A DNA stretch of 64,000 bases from the NCBI RefSeq assembly GCF_900100315.1, contig NZ_FNFF01000018.1, positions 97,175-161,174 of the forward strand. The letters run 5' to 3'. The notes under the pieces were generated by a model. It made no database searches. It saw nothing but the letters and a program-made list of their open reading frames with translations, and was not told the origin of the DNA. The position numbers and the translations under genes are program-made. Positions 40,509-49,360 of this stretch are shown here, one piece after another. Positions within the stretch are counted from its first letter, which is position 1. The number at the start of each line of letters is the position of its first letter. Source of the stretch: Streptomyces indicus. Its GTDB lineage: Bacteria; Actinomycetota; Actinomycetes; Streptomycetales; Streptomycetaceae.

Positions 40509-42014
40509 TCAGGCAGGCGCCTCCCCCACCCGCCCCGCCAGCCCCTCCGGCACCAGCGCCCCGCGCTCCACCAGCCGTGCCACCTCGGGCAGCGCGGCGA
40601 GGACCAGGCGGCTGCGGTCCGTGCCCTCGGCCTCCGCGAGGCGGGTGAGGTGGTCGCCGAGGGTCTCGTCCTCGCGGCCGCTCGCGCCGAGCAGGGCGAC
40701 GGCGAGCGGGGTGGTGCGGTCGTTCCAGTTCAGGCCGTCCGCGGGGGTCTTGAGCAGCTGCTGCTTGAGCTGCCAGCCGCGCGCCGCCGCGTCCGGTTCG
40801 GGCCGCAGCGAGGCCTCCTGCCACAGCCGGACGCCCACGCCGGGCCGGAAGCGGGAGGTCAGCGGGTCGTGGTCGCGCAGCCAGTCCTGGCGCGTGAACC
40901 AGTCCGCGACCTGCGCGCCCGTCAACTCGGCGGCCTCCGGGGACAGTTCCTCGATCCGTACGACGGGGTCGTGCCGGTCCGTGCGGCGCAGCACCACCGT
41001 CCCGGTCCCCACCCCGGTGATCTTCCGGTCCTCGAACCACCGCAGCCACGCCTCACGCTGCCCCAAGTGCTCCTCGCCGCCGCTCTGTTCGAGCCAGTGG
41101 TCCACGTACGCACGCGCGTCCGTCACGCCGCGCTGCACGATCCAGGCGTCCAGGCCGCCGCCGGCGGGCAGCCAGTGCGCCACGCGCTCGCGCCAGTCCT
41201 CGCCCGCGACATGGGCCCAGTTCGCGCGGAACTGGAGGTGGCCGCCCTCGGTGAGCAAGTCGGGTGCTGCGGCGGCCAGTTCGGCACCGATCGTGTCGCC
41301 CGGCCGTCCTGAGTCGCGGTACACGCAGTGGACGGTGCCGGGCCCGACGGCGTACGGCGGGTTGGAGACCACCAGGTCGAAGCGCCGCCCGGCGACGGGC
41401 TGGGTCATGTCGCCCTCCAGGACCTCCCAGTCGAGCCCGTTCAGCGCGGCCGTCGTGGCGGCGAAGCGCGCGGCGCGGTGCGAGAGGTCGGTGGCGACCA
41501 CGGACGCGGCCTGATCGGACAGGTGCAGAGCCTGCACCCCGCAGCCCGTGCCCAGGTCGAGCGCCGTGCCGACCCGGTGCGTGAGCAGGGCGCGGCGCAG
41601 CAGCGTCGCGGTCGGCCCGATCGGCAGCACCCGGTCCGCGCGCCGGTCGTGCGCCTCGGGCCGCAGGAACAGCGGGAAGTCCGAGACCGCCCACCACTTC
41701 TCGTACGGGTGCAGATAGACGGCGGCCCGCACCTGCCCCTCGCCCGCAGGCTCGAGCAGCGGTACGAGGGCCTCCTCGACCTGGACGAGAGGGACGCCGC
41801 GGCCGCACATGAACAGCCGGATGAGCACGCCCAACGGGTCGTCTTCGCCGAGGAGTCGGAGGGCGGGCCCGGGGTCGTAGCGATTGAGGGCATGGGCCGC
41901 TTCGAGCCCGATCCGCGTGACGATCCCGTCCCGCGTGTAGCCGTGCCGCAGGAGCGCGTCGCGCAGGGCGACGGTGGCCTGAGGCGTGAGCAGAGGCGCT
42001 GTGCTGGTCGTCAT
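40509..42014 (-). CDS. Class I SAM-dependent methyltransferase, HemK/PrmC-like core
   Basis: A 501-residue protein. The N-terminal part (about residues 1-140) matches a domain found only with such methyltransferases in actinobacteria (DUF7059-like, from memory). The catalytic domain has motif I ALDLGTGCGVQALHL and the N-methyltransferase signature SNPPYAVG (Asn218-Pro-Pro-Tyr221). The C-terminal 180 residues are an added domain of unknown role. NPPY enzymes methylate amide or ring nitrogen in proteins, RNA or DNA; the actual target here is unknown. It stands alone on the minus strand. Confidence 0.85.
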   Translation of the reverse strand: MTTSTAPLLTPQATVALRDALLRHGYTRDGIVTRIGLEAAHALNRYDPGPALRLLGEDDPLGVLIRLFMCGRGVPLVQVEEALVPLLEPAGEGQVRAAVYLHPYEKWWAVSDFPLFLRPEAHDRRADRVLPIGPTATLLRRALLTHRVGTALDLGTGCGVQALHLSDQAASVVATDLSHRAARFAATTAALNGLDWEVLEGDMTQPVAGRRFDLVVSNPPYAVGPGTVHCVYRDSGRPGDTIGAELAAAAPDLLTEGGHLQFRANWAHVAGEDWRERVAHWLPAGGGLDAWIVQRGVTDARAYVDHWLEQSGGEEHLGQREAWLRWFEDRKITGVGTGTVVLRRTDRHDPVVRIEELSPEAAELTGAQVADWFTRQDWLRDHDPLTSRFRPGVGVRLWQEASLRPEPDAAARGWQLKQQLLKTPADGLNWNDRTTPLAVALLGASGREDETLGDHLTRLAEAEGTDRSRLVLAALPEVARLVERGALVPEGLAGRVGEAPA

Positions 42015-42153
42015 ATGAGGGTATTCGGCGGGCCGTCCGGCCCTCTTGACCCTTACTCCATGCGGTTACCGCCATTGAGCGAACGGGCTGAACTGACCTT
42101 GCCGCACGGCGAGTTGAGATCAACATTCCGTTTCGCCCTGCTATGGAGTCCCC

Positions 42154-42384
42154 ATGGAATCCAGCACCATCCCCCAGTCCCGCCGGCTGCGCGCGGGCCT
42201 CGCAGGCGGACTGATCTGCGTCGGCTCGGTCCTCACGATGCCGTACGCCATGGCCGCGGACCCCGCCGAGCGGGAGATCATCGCCCCGGCCCGCGACGCC
42301 TCTCCCGCGGGGGCGACCACGTCCACCCACCCGGCCCACGCGGAACCCGACACGGGCTTCGGCCCGCTGGGCACCACGCTCTGA
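42154..42384 (+). CDS. Small secreted protein
   Basis: A 76-residue frame with a signal peptide (RRLRAGLAGGLICVGSVLTM, cleavage after AMA near residue 34). A short mature part of about 42 residues is rich in Ala, Pro and Thr and ends GFGPLGTTL. No Cys in the mature part, no family recognised. It is followed directly by the 25-bp perfect hairpin at 42395-42449. Confidence 0.55.
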   Translation: MESSTIPQSRRLRAGLAGGLICVGSVLTMPYAMAADPAEREIIAPARDASPAGATTSTHPAHAEPDTGFGPLGTTL

Positions 42385-42394
42385 GCCTTCACTT

Positions 42395-42449
42395 CCACGA
42401 GAACGCCCTCGTTGTCCACTGCCTGTGGACAACGAGGGCGTTCTCGTGG
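42395..42449 (+). terminator. Very long perfect inverted repeat, probable terminator
   Basis: Arms 42395-42419 and 42425-42449 are perfect complements over 25 bp with a TGCCT loop. It starts ten bases after the small secreted protein stop. No U-tract follows in either direction. The stem is much longer than other hairpins in this window. Confidence 0.7.
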
Positions 42450-42521
42450 GACGGACCGGCCGTCAGGCCTAGGACTCGCGCCCCATGCGCACCGCGCGTC
42501 CCCCGGTTAGCGTCGACGCCC

Positions 42522-42983
42522 ATGCAAGCCCCGAACACCAAAGGCCGGACCACGGCCGAGCGCGCACAGGACGTCAGGGAACGGCTCGGCTCGGAGCGTG
42601 ATGTCTGGGTCGCGACGTCCCATCCCGAACTCGGGCCGCACCAGGTCCCGTTGTGGTTTCTGTGGCACGCGGAGGCCGTGTGGATGTGTACGGGCGCGAG
42701 CTCCGCCACCGCGCGCAACGTGCGGGCGGAGCCGCGCGTCCGGCTCGCGCTGCCCGACAGCTACGACGTGGGGCTGCTCCAGGGGGAGGCGGAGCTCCAT
42801 CCCGCGGGTGAGGTGCCCGGGCAGGCCGGGGACGCCTTCGCCGGCAAGTTCGGCTGGGATCCGCGGACCGAGGAAGGCCCCTTCGTCTACCTGCGCGTCG
42901 TACCGCGGACCGTGCGCGCCTGGCACGGGGAGGCCGAGCTGCGCGGCCGGGTCGTGATGCGCGAAGGGGTGTGGCTGGGGTGA
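42522..42983 (+). CDS. Pyridoxamine 5'-phosphate oxidase-fold protein (flavin- or F420-binding)
   Basis: A 153-residue protein of the PNPOx-like split-barrel superfamily: DVWVATSHPELGPHQVPLWFLWH (first strands), CTGASSATARNVRAEPRVRLAL, and VYLRVVPRTVRAWHG near the end. Actinobacterial members often use F420 or FMN, or bind haem. A -10 TAGCGT (42508-42513) ends eight bases before the ATG with no ribosome site, so it is probably leaderless. No neighbour hints at the substrate. Confidence 0.85.
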   Translation: MQAPNTKGRTTAERAQDVRERLGSERDVWVATSHPELGPHQVPLWFLWHAEAVWMCTGASSATARNVRAEPRVRLALPDSYDVGLLQGEAELHPAGEVPGQAGDAFAGKFGWDPRTEEGPFVYLRVVPRTVRAWHGEAELRGRVVMREGVWLG

Positions 42984-43041
42984 AGGTGGGGCGGCCCCGG
43001 GGTGCGGGCAGCACGCCCGAGGCCGCCCCCACCGAACCCGC

Positions 43042-44277
43042 TCAGTCCTCCAGCGCCTGGTACACCGTCGTCCAGAAGTCCGACATCAGGTGCATCGGCG
43101 CGGGGACCGAGGAGCCGACCTGGGTGAGCAGGATGCCGAGGAGGTCGTTCGTCGGGTCCGCGTACGCCGAGGTGCCGCTGCCTCCGTCCCAGCCGAACTG
43201 GCCGACCGGGGCGTAATCGCCCACATACGTGCGGACCGCCATGCCGAAGCCCCAGCCGCCCTGCTGGCCCTGGCCGAAGGAGATGTGGACGTTGTCCTTG
43301 GCCAGCTTGGTGCGGGCTTCGAGCTGTTCGGGGCTCAGGCGGTTGGTGGTCATCAGGCGCACGGCCGCGCGCGACAGGATGCGCTCGCCGTTGTGCACGC
43401 CGCCGTTGAGGAGCATCCGGTAGTACGCGTGGTAGTCGTCGGCCGTCGAGTTGAGGCCGCCGCCACCGCTCACGAAGTCGGGCGGTGAGCTGTGGCGGCC
43501 GCCTTCCGCCTCGTCCCACACATGGAACTCGCCCGTCTGCGGATCCGGCGCGTAGAGCGGCGGCAGCCGGTGGATGTCGGCGGCCGGCACGTGGTAGCCC
43601 GTGTCCTTCATGCCGAGGGGCTCGAAGATGCGCTCCCGCATGAAGTCCGCGTACGGCTGCCCGGACACCCGGGCCACCAGGACGCTGACCACGTCATGGC
43701 TGATGTGGTACTGCCAGGTCTGCCCCGGCTGGTACATCAGCGGCAGCGCACCGAGCCGCCGCATCCACTCGTCCGGCTCCGGCATCGGCGTGGGCAGGTT
43801 GGGCGTGAGGCCCTGCTCGAAGACCGCGTTCATCAGCGGGGTGCCGAGCGCCGTGAAGTCCATGCCGAGCCCGAACGTCGAGGTCAGCAGGTCCCGTACG
43901 GTGATCGGACGCCGCGCGGGCACCGTGTCGTCGAGCGCGGCGTCCGGGGTCTTGAGCACCTGCCGGTCGGCGAGTTCGGGCAGCCACTCGTCGACGGTGT
44001 CGTCGAGGCGGAGCCGGCACTCGTCGAGCAGCACCATCGCGCCGGCTATCCCGACGGGCTTGCCGGTGGATGCCATACGGAAGATCGTGTCGCGGCTCAT
44101 CGGCGCGCCGGCGCCGTCGTGGCGCATCGCGCCGAGCACTTCGACATGGGTCTCGTCGCCGCGGCTGACGAGCGCGACGAGGCCGGGGATCTTCTTGGAC
44201 TCGACGTGCCGGGCGAGGACGTCGTGCAGCCGGTTCAGGCCTGACGTGGAGAAGCGGCCGGACGAACCGTTGGTCAT
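43042..44277 (-). CDS. Serine hydrolase of the beta-lactamase (class C)/EstB family
   Basis: A 411-residue cytoplasmic enzyme with no signal peptide. The Ser-x-x-Lys motif is RMASTGKPVG (Ser70, Lys73), and the Tyr motif is YHISHDVV-like (WQYHISHDVVSVL). A late GGSGTSAYADP plays the KTG-like role. These are features of EstB-type esterases and transesterases (the LovD-like group) rather than true beta-lactamases. ATG at 44277 behind AAGGAG is preferred to a TTG at 44283. The physiological ester is unknown. Confidence 0.88.
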   Translation of the reverse strand: MTNGSSGRFSTSGLNRLHDVLARHVESKKIPGLVALVSRGDETHVEVLGAMRHDGAGAPMSRDTIFRMASTGKPVGIAGAMVLLDECRLRLDDTVDEWLPELADRQVLKTPDAALDDTVPARRPITVRDLLTSTFGLGMDFTALGTPLMNAVFEQGLTPNLPTPMPEPDEWMRRLGALPLMYQPGQTWQYHISHDVVSVLVARVSGQPYADFMRERIFEPLGMKDTGYHVPAADIHRLPPLYAPDPQTGEFHVWDEAEGGRHSSPPDFVSGGGGLNSTADDYHAYYRMLLNGGVHNGERILSRAAVRLMTTNRLSPEQLEARTKLAKDNVHISFGQGQQGGWGFGMAVRTYVGDYAPVGQFGWDGGSGTSAYADPTNDLLGILLTQVGSSVPAPMHLMSDFWTTVYQALED

Positions 44278-44409
44278 CGTCAATCTCCTTGTGTCCTGGG
44301 CGAGTTGCGATCATGTAGCGGTGCGCGTGCGGCGCGCCACCCTTCCGGCCACGACTGCACTTACGGAGGTCGACATTCCGGGATCGGGCCTTCCGGCGGA
44401 CGGCATGGC

Positions 44410-44449
44410 GGAGGGCCGGGCAGCGCGGTGTGCGCACGCCCGGCCCTCC
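44410..44449 (-). terminator. Terminator of the DUF6294 gene
   Basis: A perfect 12-bp stem (44410-44421 with 44438-44449) and a 16-base loop, 32 bases past the DUF6294 stop on the minus strand. Confidence 0.6.
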
Positions 44450-44480
44450 GGCCGGTATGGCAGTGAGTCCGGCGGCCCTG

Positions 44481-45068
44481 TCAGCAGTGCCGCGTCAGGC
44501 TGATCGTCGTGACCTCGTCGAACAGGCGCGGCGTGAAGTACGCGTTGCGGCCCGCGGTGTAGATCTGGTTCGCCTCCGGCAGGCCGATGACGAACTTGCG
44601 GGCGTCGCCCGGGTTCCGGTCGGCGCGCAGGTAGCCGATCAGACCGCCGCGGTGGTCGAGGAGCTTGGCGTACATCAGCCAGGCGTCGTCCCCGCTGCTG
44701 CTCCAGAAGTGGCCCTTGAAGTAGGCGTGGCCGGTGGAGGAGAGCTTCCACGTCGCGCCGTTCATCCGGCGGCAGTCGCCGACGGCGGTGGTCCGGAAGG
44801 TGAACACCTTGGTGCCCGTCCCCGCCTTCGTGACGATCCCCTCGGCATTGGACTGCCCCGCCGCCCCGGCCGACTCGGTCGCCCGGGCCGTCTCCGTCGC
44901 GCCCCGCACGGCGGCCGCCTTCTGCGGGCTGCCGCCCCGGTCCGGTACGACCGTCGCGACGCCCAGCGTCCCGGCCGCCACCGCCAAGGTGGCGACCCCG
45001 GCCCAAGTACGGCGCGCCGTCCGCTTCTTCGCCTGGCCTGTCCCTGTCCCGTTCATGAGGTCGGTCAT
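44481..45068 (-). CDS. Secreted DUF6294-family protein
   Basis: A 195-residue protein. The N terminus is KKRTARRTWAGVATLAVAAG with a hydrophobic segment ending near residue 40, suggesting export. The C-terminal domain carries VGDCRRMNGATWKLSSTGHAYF, DDAWLMYAKLLDHRGG and the closing TTISLTRHC, a pattern I associate with DUF6294, small secreted actinobacterial proteins. The two Cys (GDC and the final Cys) may form a disulfide. ATG at 45068 behind GGGGGA. The CTACTCG dyad at 45181 lies upstream and could control it. Confidence 0.65.
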   Translation of the reverse strand: MTDLMNGTGTGQAKKRTARRTWAGVATLAVAAGTLGVATVVPDRGGSPQKAAAVRGATETARATESAGAAGQSNAEGIVTKAGTGTKVFTFRTTAVGDCRRMNGATWKLSSTGHAYFKGHFWSSSGDDAWLMYAKLLDHRGGLIGYLRADRNPGDARKFVIGLPEANQIYTAGRNAYFTPRLFDEVTTISLTRHC

Positions 45069-45180
45069 GCGTCTGTCCCCCGTGGGTCGTGCACCGGTGC
45101 CCCGCACCGATGTGCCGGTCTGCGTCCCGTACCGGTCGGCCGGGACGTCCTCAGCATCGGTCCGGGCCGCGGGCAGGGCA

Positions 45181-45230
45181 CGAGTAGTCGGCTACTCGAA
45201 TCCGGCCGGGGCGGGCGACCGCTACTCGAT
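45181..45230. promoter_or_regulatory. CTACTCG dyad plus a third half-site
   Basis: CGAGTAG (45181-45187), four bases, CTACTCG (45192-45198) form a perfect dyad. A further CTACTCG occurs at 45222-45228, exactly 30 bases from the previous copy (about three helical turns). It lies between the DUF6294 gene and the LAL regulator gene and is a candidate binding site for the LAL protein or another regulator. Confidence 0.6.
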
Positions 45231-45365
45231 CCCGGGCGCCCCCCGCCCGGGGCCGGCCCGGGATACGACCACTCCCCACCCGTCGGGGCGCACGACCGCG
45301 CCCCGAGCCCAGGGCGCACCACCGCTCCCCGATCCCAGGGCGTTCCCGCCGCAGCCCGCCGTCCC

Positions 45366-45371
45366 TATGCT
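45366..45371 (+). promoter_or_regulatory. -10 element TATGCT, leaderless start of the LAL regulator
   Basis: TATGCT ends six bases before the GTG at 45378. No ribosome binding site is present. Confidence 0.55.
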
Positions 45372-45377
45372 CGGTGC

Positions 45378-48152
45378 GTGACGCCCGATTGGCCGCTTAC
45401 CGGCCGGTCCGAGCACTTACGGACCATCGAGGGAACGCTCAGGCCGCAGCAGGGCCGCGCCGGGACCGTCCTGATCGGACCGCCCGGCGTCGGCAAGACC
45501 CGTCTCGCCCGCGAGGCCGTGGCCGCCGCGGCACGGCGGGGCGCCGTGACGCGGTGGGCGGCCGGCACCCCCGGCGCACGCGCCGTCCCGCTCGCCGCCT
45601 TCGCCGCCTGGGCCGTACCCGTGGACACGGGGGCCGCCGAGGCGCTGCACCGCACTCGCCAGGCGCTGTGCCGGGACGCGGGCCGCGCCGGTCTCGTGCT
45701 CGGCGTGGACGACGCGCATCTCCTGGACGAGCTCTCCGCCCTCCTCGTACAGCAGTTGGCGCTGGAAGGAGCGGCCGGCCTGGTCCTGACGGTCCGCTCC
45801 GGAGAGCCCGTGCCGGAGGCGGTGACCGGCCTGTGGCAGAGCGGCCGGCTGCGGCGGCTCGATGTCCCGCCGCTCGGCCTCGAGGAGTGCGGGCAGCTCC
45901 TCGCGTCGGTGCTCGGCGGCCCCGTGGACTCCGTATCGGCGAAACGGCTGTGGCGGCTCACCGAAGGCAACGCGCTGTTCCTGCGCCACCTCGTGGAGGG
46001 CGAGCGCGCGGCGGGCGGACTGTACGAGGCGGGCGAGACCTGGCGCTGGAAGGGCGTCCCGATGGTGACGCCCACGCTGGTCGACCTGATCGCGGCCCGC
46101 ATGGGTGAACTCCCCGATGCCGTACGGGAGATCGTCGACCTGCTCGCGCTCGGCGAACCGCTCGACGTCCGTCTCCTCGGCCGCCTGGTGCCGCCCGACG
46201 CGGCGGATGCCGTCGAGGCCGCCGAGGAGCGCGGGCTCGTCACCGTCACGCAGGACGAGCAGGGCCGGCTCACCGCCCGGCTCGCGCACCCGCTCTACGG
46301 CGAGGTCCGCCGGGCCGGGCTCGGCCGGCTGCGCGGCCGGCGTCTGCGCGGCACCCTGGCCCGCGCCCTCGAACCCGGCAGCACGATCGCCCGTTCCTTC
46401 GGACCGGCCGACCCGGGCCCCGAGGGCTGGGAGGAGCCCACCGCGCCGCGCCTGCGCCGTGCCCTGCTGCGCCTCGACTCCGATCTGCCGCCCGACCCCG
46501 CGCTGTCGCTGCGCTCGGCCCAACAGGCCGCGCTCCTGGCCGACATGCCGCTCGCCGAACGCCTCGCACGGGCCGCGCTCGCGGCGGGCGCCGGCTTCCC
46601 CGCCCAGCTCGTCGTCGCGACGGCGGCCTCCACGCACGCCCGGTCCGAGGAACTCGCCGCGGAATGGGCGCTGTTGACGGAGCTCGCCCGTACCGACCTC
46701 GAGCACGTCCAGGCCGCCGTCCCGCAGATCCTCGGCCTCGCCCTCATCGCCGGGGACTCACCGGCCGCCCACCACACCCTCGCGGCCACCGCCGCCCGGC
46801 TCCGGGACCCCGTCGCCCACCGCCACCTCGCCGGCGTCCGCGGCTACCTCGCCGTACTCGGCGCGGGCACGGCGCCCGGACGCCCCCGGCCCCTCCCCGA
46901 TCCCCGCACCCTCGCCGCCCGCCATCCCCTCACCGCCCCCGAAGCCCCCGGCGACACAGCCGCCCTGCGCGACGCCGATACGGCGGCACAGGCCGAAGAG
47001 CCCGAACCGCTGCTGCTCGCCGGCCTCACCCGCACCATCGCCCACTCCGTACGTGGGCGCGAAGGACCGGCACGGGAGGCGGCCGCGGCGGCCCGTGACG
47101 CCCTGGCGCACTCCTGGCAGCTCGGCTACCTCCGCATCCCCCTCACGCTCGCCGAGGTCGTCGGCGCATGGCTGTCGGGACGGACCGCGGAGGCGGTGGA
47201 GCTGGCCGGTGCGTACCGGGAACGGGACGCAGGCCTCCCCTTCGGGCCCGAGCTCTCCCACTGCGTCCTGGGCGAGGCCCTGCTCGAACAGGGCAGGCCC
47301 GCGGACGCGGAACGGCTGCTGCGGGAGGCGGTCGACGGGCTGCGCGAGCACGGTTCCGCGGGCGGGTTCCGCCAGTTCGCGCTGGTGGCCCTGGCCCGGG
47401 CCCGCGCACTCCTCGGCCGCCGGGACGCGGCCCGGGACACGCTCACCCGTGCCGAGTCCGCGCTGAGCCCGGTGTTCGCCGTCCGCGACCCGGAGCTGTG
47501 GGTGACACGGGCGTGGACGGCGGCCGCCGAGGGCGCCTTGAGCGAGGCCGTCGCCCACGCCCGCGCGGGGGCCGAACTGGGCGCGTCCCGTGGTCATTTC
47601 GCGTACGAGGTGTGGGCCCTGCACTGCGCGGTCCGTCTCGGGGACGCGAGCCGCGCCACGGCGGACCGGCTCGGCGCCCTGGAACACGAGGTGGACGGTC
47701 CCGCCGCCCACGGCGCGGCCATGCACGCGGCGGCCCTGCACGCCGAGGACGGCGAGGCGCTGCGCGCGGCCGCGCTCCTGCTGGCCGGACAAGGCGCCCC
47801 GGCCGCGGCGGCGGACGCCCACGCCCAGGCCGCCAACGCCTTCCAGCGGGCGGGCCGTTCGGGCTCGGCGGGCAGCGAGGCCGCGGCCGCCGACCGGGTC
47901 GCCGCCTCCTGCCAGGGCCTGCGCACCCCGGCGCTGCTCGCCTGGGCCCGTCCGCTGCCCCTGACGCGCCGCGAACGCGAGATCGCCTTCCTCGCCGCGG
48001 CGGGCCTGAGCAACCAGCAGATCGCGGACCGCCTGACCTTGTCCGTCCGTACGGTGGAGGGCCACCTGTACCGCCTCACGGCGAAACTCGGCGCGGCCGG
48101 CCGCGCCGACCTGGCCCAACTCCTGGAGCCCACACGGCCGGACAGCACCTAG
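45378..48152 (+). CDS. LAL-type (large ATP-binding LuxR) transcriptional regulator
   Basis: A 924-residue regulator. The N-terminal STAND ATPase has Walker A GPPGVGKT (residues 34-41) and Walker B LVLGVDDAHLLD near residue 115. A long helical, TPR-like middle region follows (about 350-850). The C-terminal LuxR helix-turn-helix is LTRREREIAFLAAAGLSNQQ and DRLTLSVRTVEGHLYRL (about 862-915). Such proteins respond to small molecules or nucleotides and often activate secondary metabolism or sugar use. The start at GTG 45378 follows from the -10 spacing; the longer open frame upstream is not coding. Its own upstream region has the CTACTCG dyad. Confidence 0.92.
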   Translation: MTPDWPLTGRSEHLRTIEGTLRPQQGRAGTVLIGPPGVGKTRLAREAVAAAARRGAVTRWAAGTPGARAVPLAAFAAWAVPVDTGAAEALHRTRQALCRDAGRAGLVLGVDDAHLLDELSALLVQQLALEGAAGLVLTVRSGEPVPEAVTGLWQSGRLRRLDVPPLGLEECGQLLASVLGGPVDSVSAKRLWRLTEGNALFLRHLVEGERAAGGLYEAGETWRWKGVPMVTPTLVDLIAARMGELPDAVREIVDLLALGEPLDVRLLGRLVPPDAADAVEAAEERGLVTVTQDEQGRLTARLAHPLYGEVRRAGLGRLRGRRLRGTLARALEPGSTIARSFGPADPGPEGWEEPTAPRLRRALLRLDSDLPPDPALSLRSAQQAALLADMPLAERLARAALAAGAGFPAQLVVATAASTHARSEELAAEWALLTELARTDLEHVQAAVPQILGLALIAGDSPAAHHTLAATAARLRDPVAHRHLAGVRGYLAVLGAGTAPGRPRPLPDPRTLAARHPLTAPEAPGDTAALRDADTAAQAEEPEPLLLAGLTRTIAHSVRGREGPAREAAAAARDALAHSWQLGYLRIPLTLAEVVGAWLSGRTAEAVELAGAYRERDAGLPFGPELSHCVLGEALLEQGRPADAERLLREAVDGLREHGSAGGFRQFALVALARARALLGRRDAARDTLTRAESALSPVFAVRDPELWVTRAWTAAAEGALSEAVAHARAGAELGASRGHFAYEVWALHCAVRLGDASRATADRLGALEHEVDGPAAHGAAMHAAALHAEDGEALRAAALLLAGQGAPAAAADAHAQAANAFQRAGRSGSAGSEAAAADRVAASCQGLRTPALLAWARPLPLTRREREIAFLAAAGLSNQQIADRLTLSVRTVEGHLYRLTAKLGAAGRADLAQLLEPTRPDST

Positions 48153-48235
48153 GCGATTCCCGGGGCGGAGAGGACAGCGGGCCCCGCACCCGACACAATC
48201 TCCCCGACGCACGTCCACCCCGGGGGAGAGACCGC

Positions 48236-48520
48236 ATGGCACCCAAGGTCATACCGATCACCGTCACCGCGGCACAGGCCGCCACCGGCGTCGACCTGCC
48301 CGTGAAAGGCAGCGGCGTCGAGGCCGTGTTCCGGATCCCGCCCTGCCGCGACGGCGACCTGATCCCGGCGTACGTGGCGGGCAACGAAGTGCGGCTCCGC
48401 ATCGTCGTCGCGAAGGACCGCAGCCCTTCCCCGTTCGTCCGCGACGTCGGCCGCTACCTGGGCATCGCCGCCCTGGTGCTCTGCGTCCTCGCCGTGATCG
48501 TCGCCGTGACCGGGTCGTAG
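48236..48520 (+). CDS. Small tail-anchored membrane protein
   Basis: A 94-residue protein with a soluble N-terminal part (MAPKVIPITVTAAQAATG, then VFRIPPCRDGDLIPAYVAGNEVRLRI) and one C-terminal membrane helix (about residues 73-92, YLGIAALVLCVLAVIVAVTG). GGGGGAG lies before the ATG. It precedes the secretion-like cluster by 320 bases and on the same strand, but a strong hairpin (48664-48704) separates them. No family recognised. Confidence 0.65.
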   Translation: MAPKVIPITVTAAQAATGVDLPVKGSGVEAVFRIPPCRDGDLIPAYVAGNEVRLRIVVAKDRSPSPFVRDVGRYLGIAALVLCVLAVIVAVTGS

Positions 48521-48840
48521 CCGTGGCCGGGTCGCAGCCGGCCGACACACGGCCGGGCGGCCGACCCGCCACCCCGGGGGACACCTGCGTGACCCAGGAT
48601 CACCCCGCTCGTTGCCCGGCGTCACCCCTCGTGATACACAGAGTGACCATACGGAACCGCGTATACCGCCCGGGTCTCCCCACTGGGGAGCGCCGGGCGG
48701 TATTCGTCGGATCCGGGACGCCTCCGGGACAACTCTGGCAACTGATGGCCGTAAGTCGACATGCGTCGGGCAAATCTCGGAGACAATGATGCCTGGCCTC
48801 TGCGCAGCGGCAGGGGGTGCGGAACTACCCATAAGGGGCG
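48521..48840. other. Intergenic region before the secretion-like cluster
   Basis: No gene is evident. It contains the compound hairpin at 48664-48704. The 130 bases after it are less GC-rich (for example GGGCAAATCTCGGAGACAAT) and probably hold the promoter of the six-gene cluster, but I cannot fix a -35/-10 pair. Confidence 0.5.
48664..48704. terminator. Compound hairpin, probable bidirectional terminator
   Basis: Outer 11-bp arms ATACCGCCCGG (48664-48674) and complement (48694-48704) enclose an inner 6-bp stem CTCCCC-ACT-GGGGAG (48677-48691). Together they form a 41-base palindrome. Confidence 0.65.
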
Positions 48841-49158
48841 GTGAGTTACATGCTTCTGGCAGCCGAGAAGGGCGACATCACCACCATCATCGGCGGGATC
48901 GCTCCAGACTGGGGGCCCTTCGGAAGCCTGGGCAACGAAGCGCGCGTGATGATCGAAGTGGTCATGGCGATCGCCATCCTGATCTGTCTGGGGATCGCGA
49001 TCTGGGGCGCCGCGAAGCAGCGGATCGGTGCCACGGCGCTCCGGGACACGTTCAGCGCCGAACAGGGCAAGGGTCTGATCGTCGCGGGACTGACGGGCGT
49101 CTTCATCATCGGTTCGCTCGGCACGGTCTTCACCATCGTGTACGGGATGGCCGTCTAG
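48841..49158 (+). CDS. Small two-helix membrane protein, VirB2-pilin-like position
   Basis: A 105-residue protein with an acidic N-terminal segment and two membrane helices (about residues 37-58, VMIEVVMAIAILICLGIAIWG, and 80-103, LIVAGLTGVFIIGSLGTVFTIV). A short loop with basic residues (AAKQRIGATALRD) separates them. Size and topology resemble VirB2/TrbC pilins and small TrbC-like proteins, but identity cannot be shown from motifs. It is the first gene of the secretion-like cluster. GTG at 48841 or ATG at 48850 could be the start; AAGGGGCG is upstream. Confidence 0.7.
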   Translation: MSYMLLAAEKGDITTIIGGIAPDWGPFGSLGNEARVMIEVVMAIAILICLGIAIWGAAKQRIGATALRDTFSAEQGKGLIVAGLTGVFIIGSLGTVFTIVYGMAV

Positions 49159-49360
49159 TCGCCCTGCCCGTACCCGAGTTCGCGGTCGCCGGCCGGGGCA
49201 CCACCGACTGTTCCCGGCCACTTTCCCATTCATCCGTCGTGCCCACCGGCTGAGGTTGCGTCTCCCTGATGTCCAGTCATCACTCCGCCCCCGCGCGGCA
49301 AGCGGCCCGGCTACCGTCGTACAGCGCGGTTCTGCAATCGGTTGAGGGGGCGTACGCGTC

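Larger units (their letters stand above)
45069..45377. other. Divergent intergenic region with CTACTCG repeats
   Basis: No gene. It holds the operator-like elements described at 45181-45230 and the -10 of the LAL regulator (45366-45371). The remainder is GC-rich without clear structure. Confidence 0.6.

Noticed and set aside
43042..44277. Antibiotic-resistance beta-lactamase
   Set aside because: The Ser-x-x-Lys protein has no signal peptide and matches EstB/LovD-like esterases better than true class C enzymes, so resistance is not implied.
44430..45377. N-terminal extension of the LAL regulator to 1240 residues
   Set aside because: The added 316 residues cross the DUF6294 gene and its promoter region and have no domain. 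The -10/GTG arrangement at 45366-45378 sets the start.
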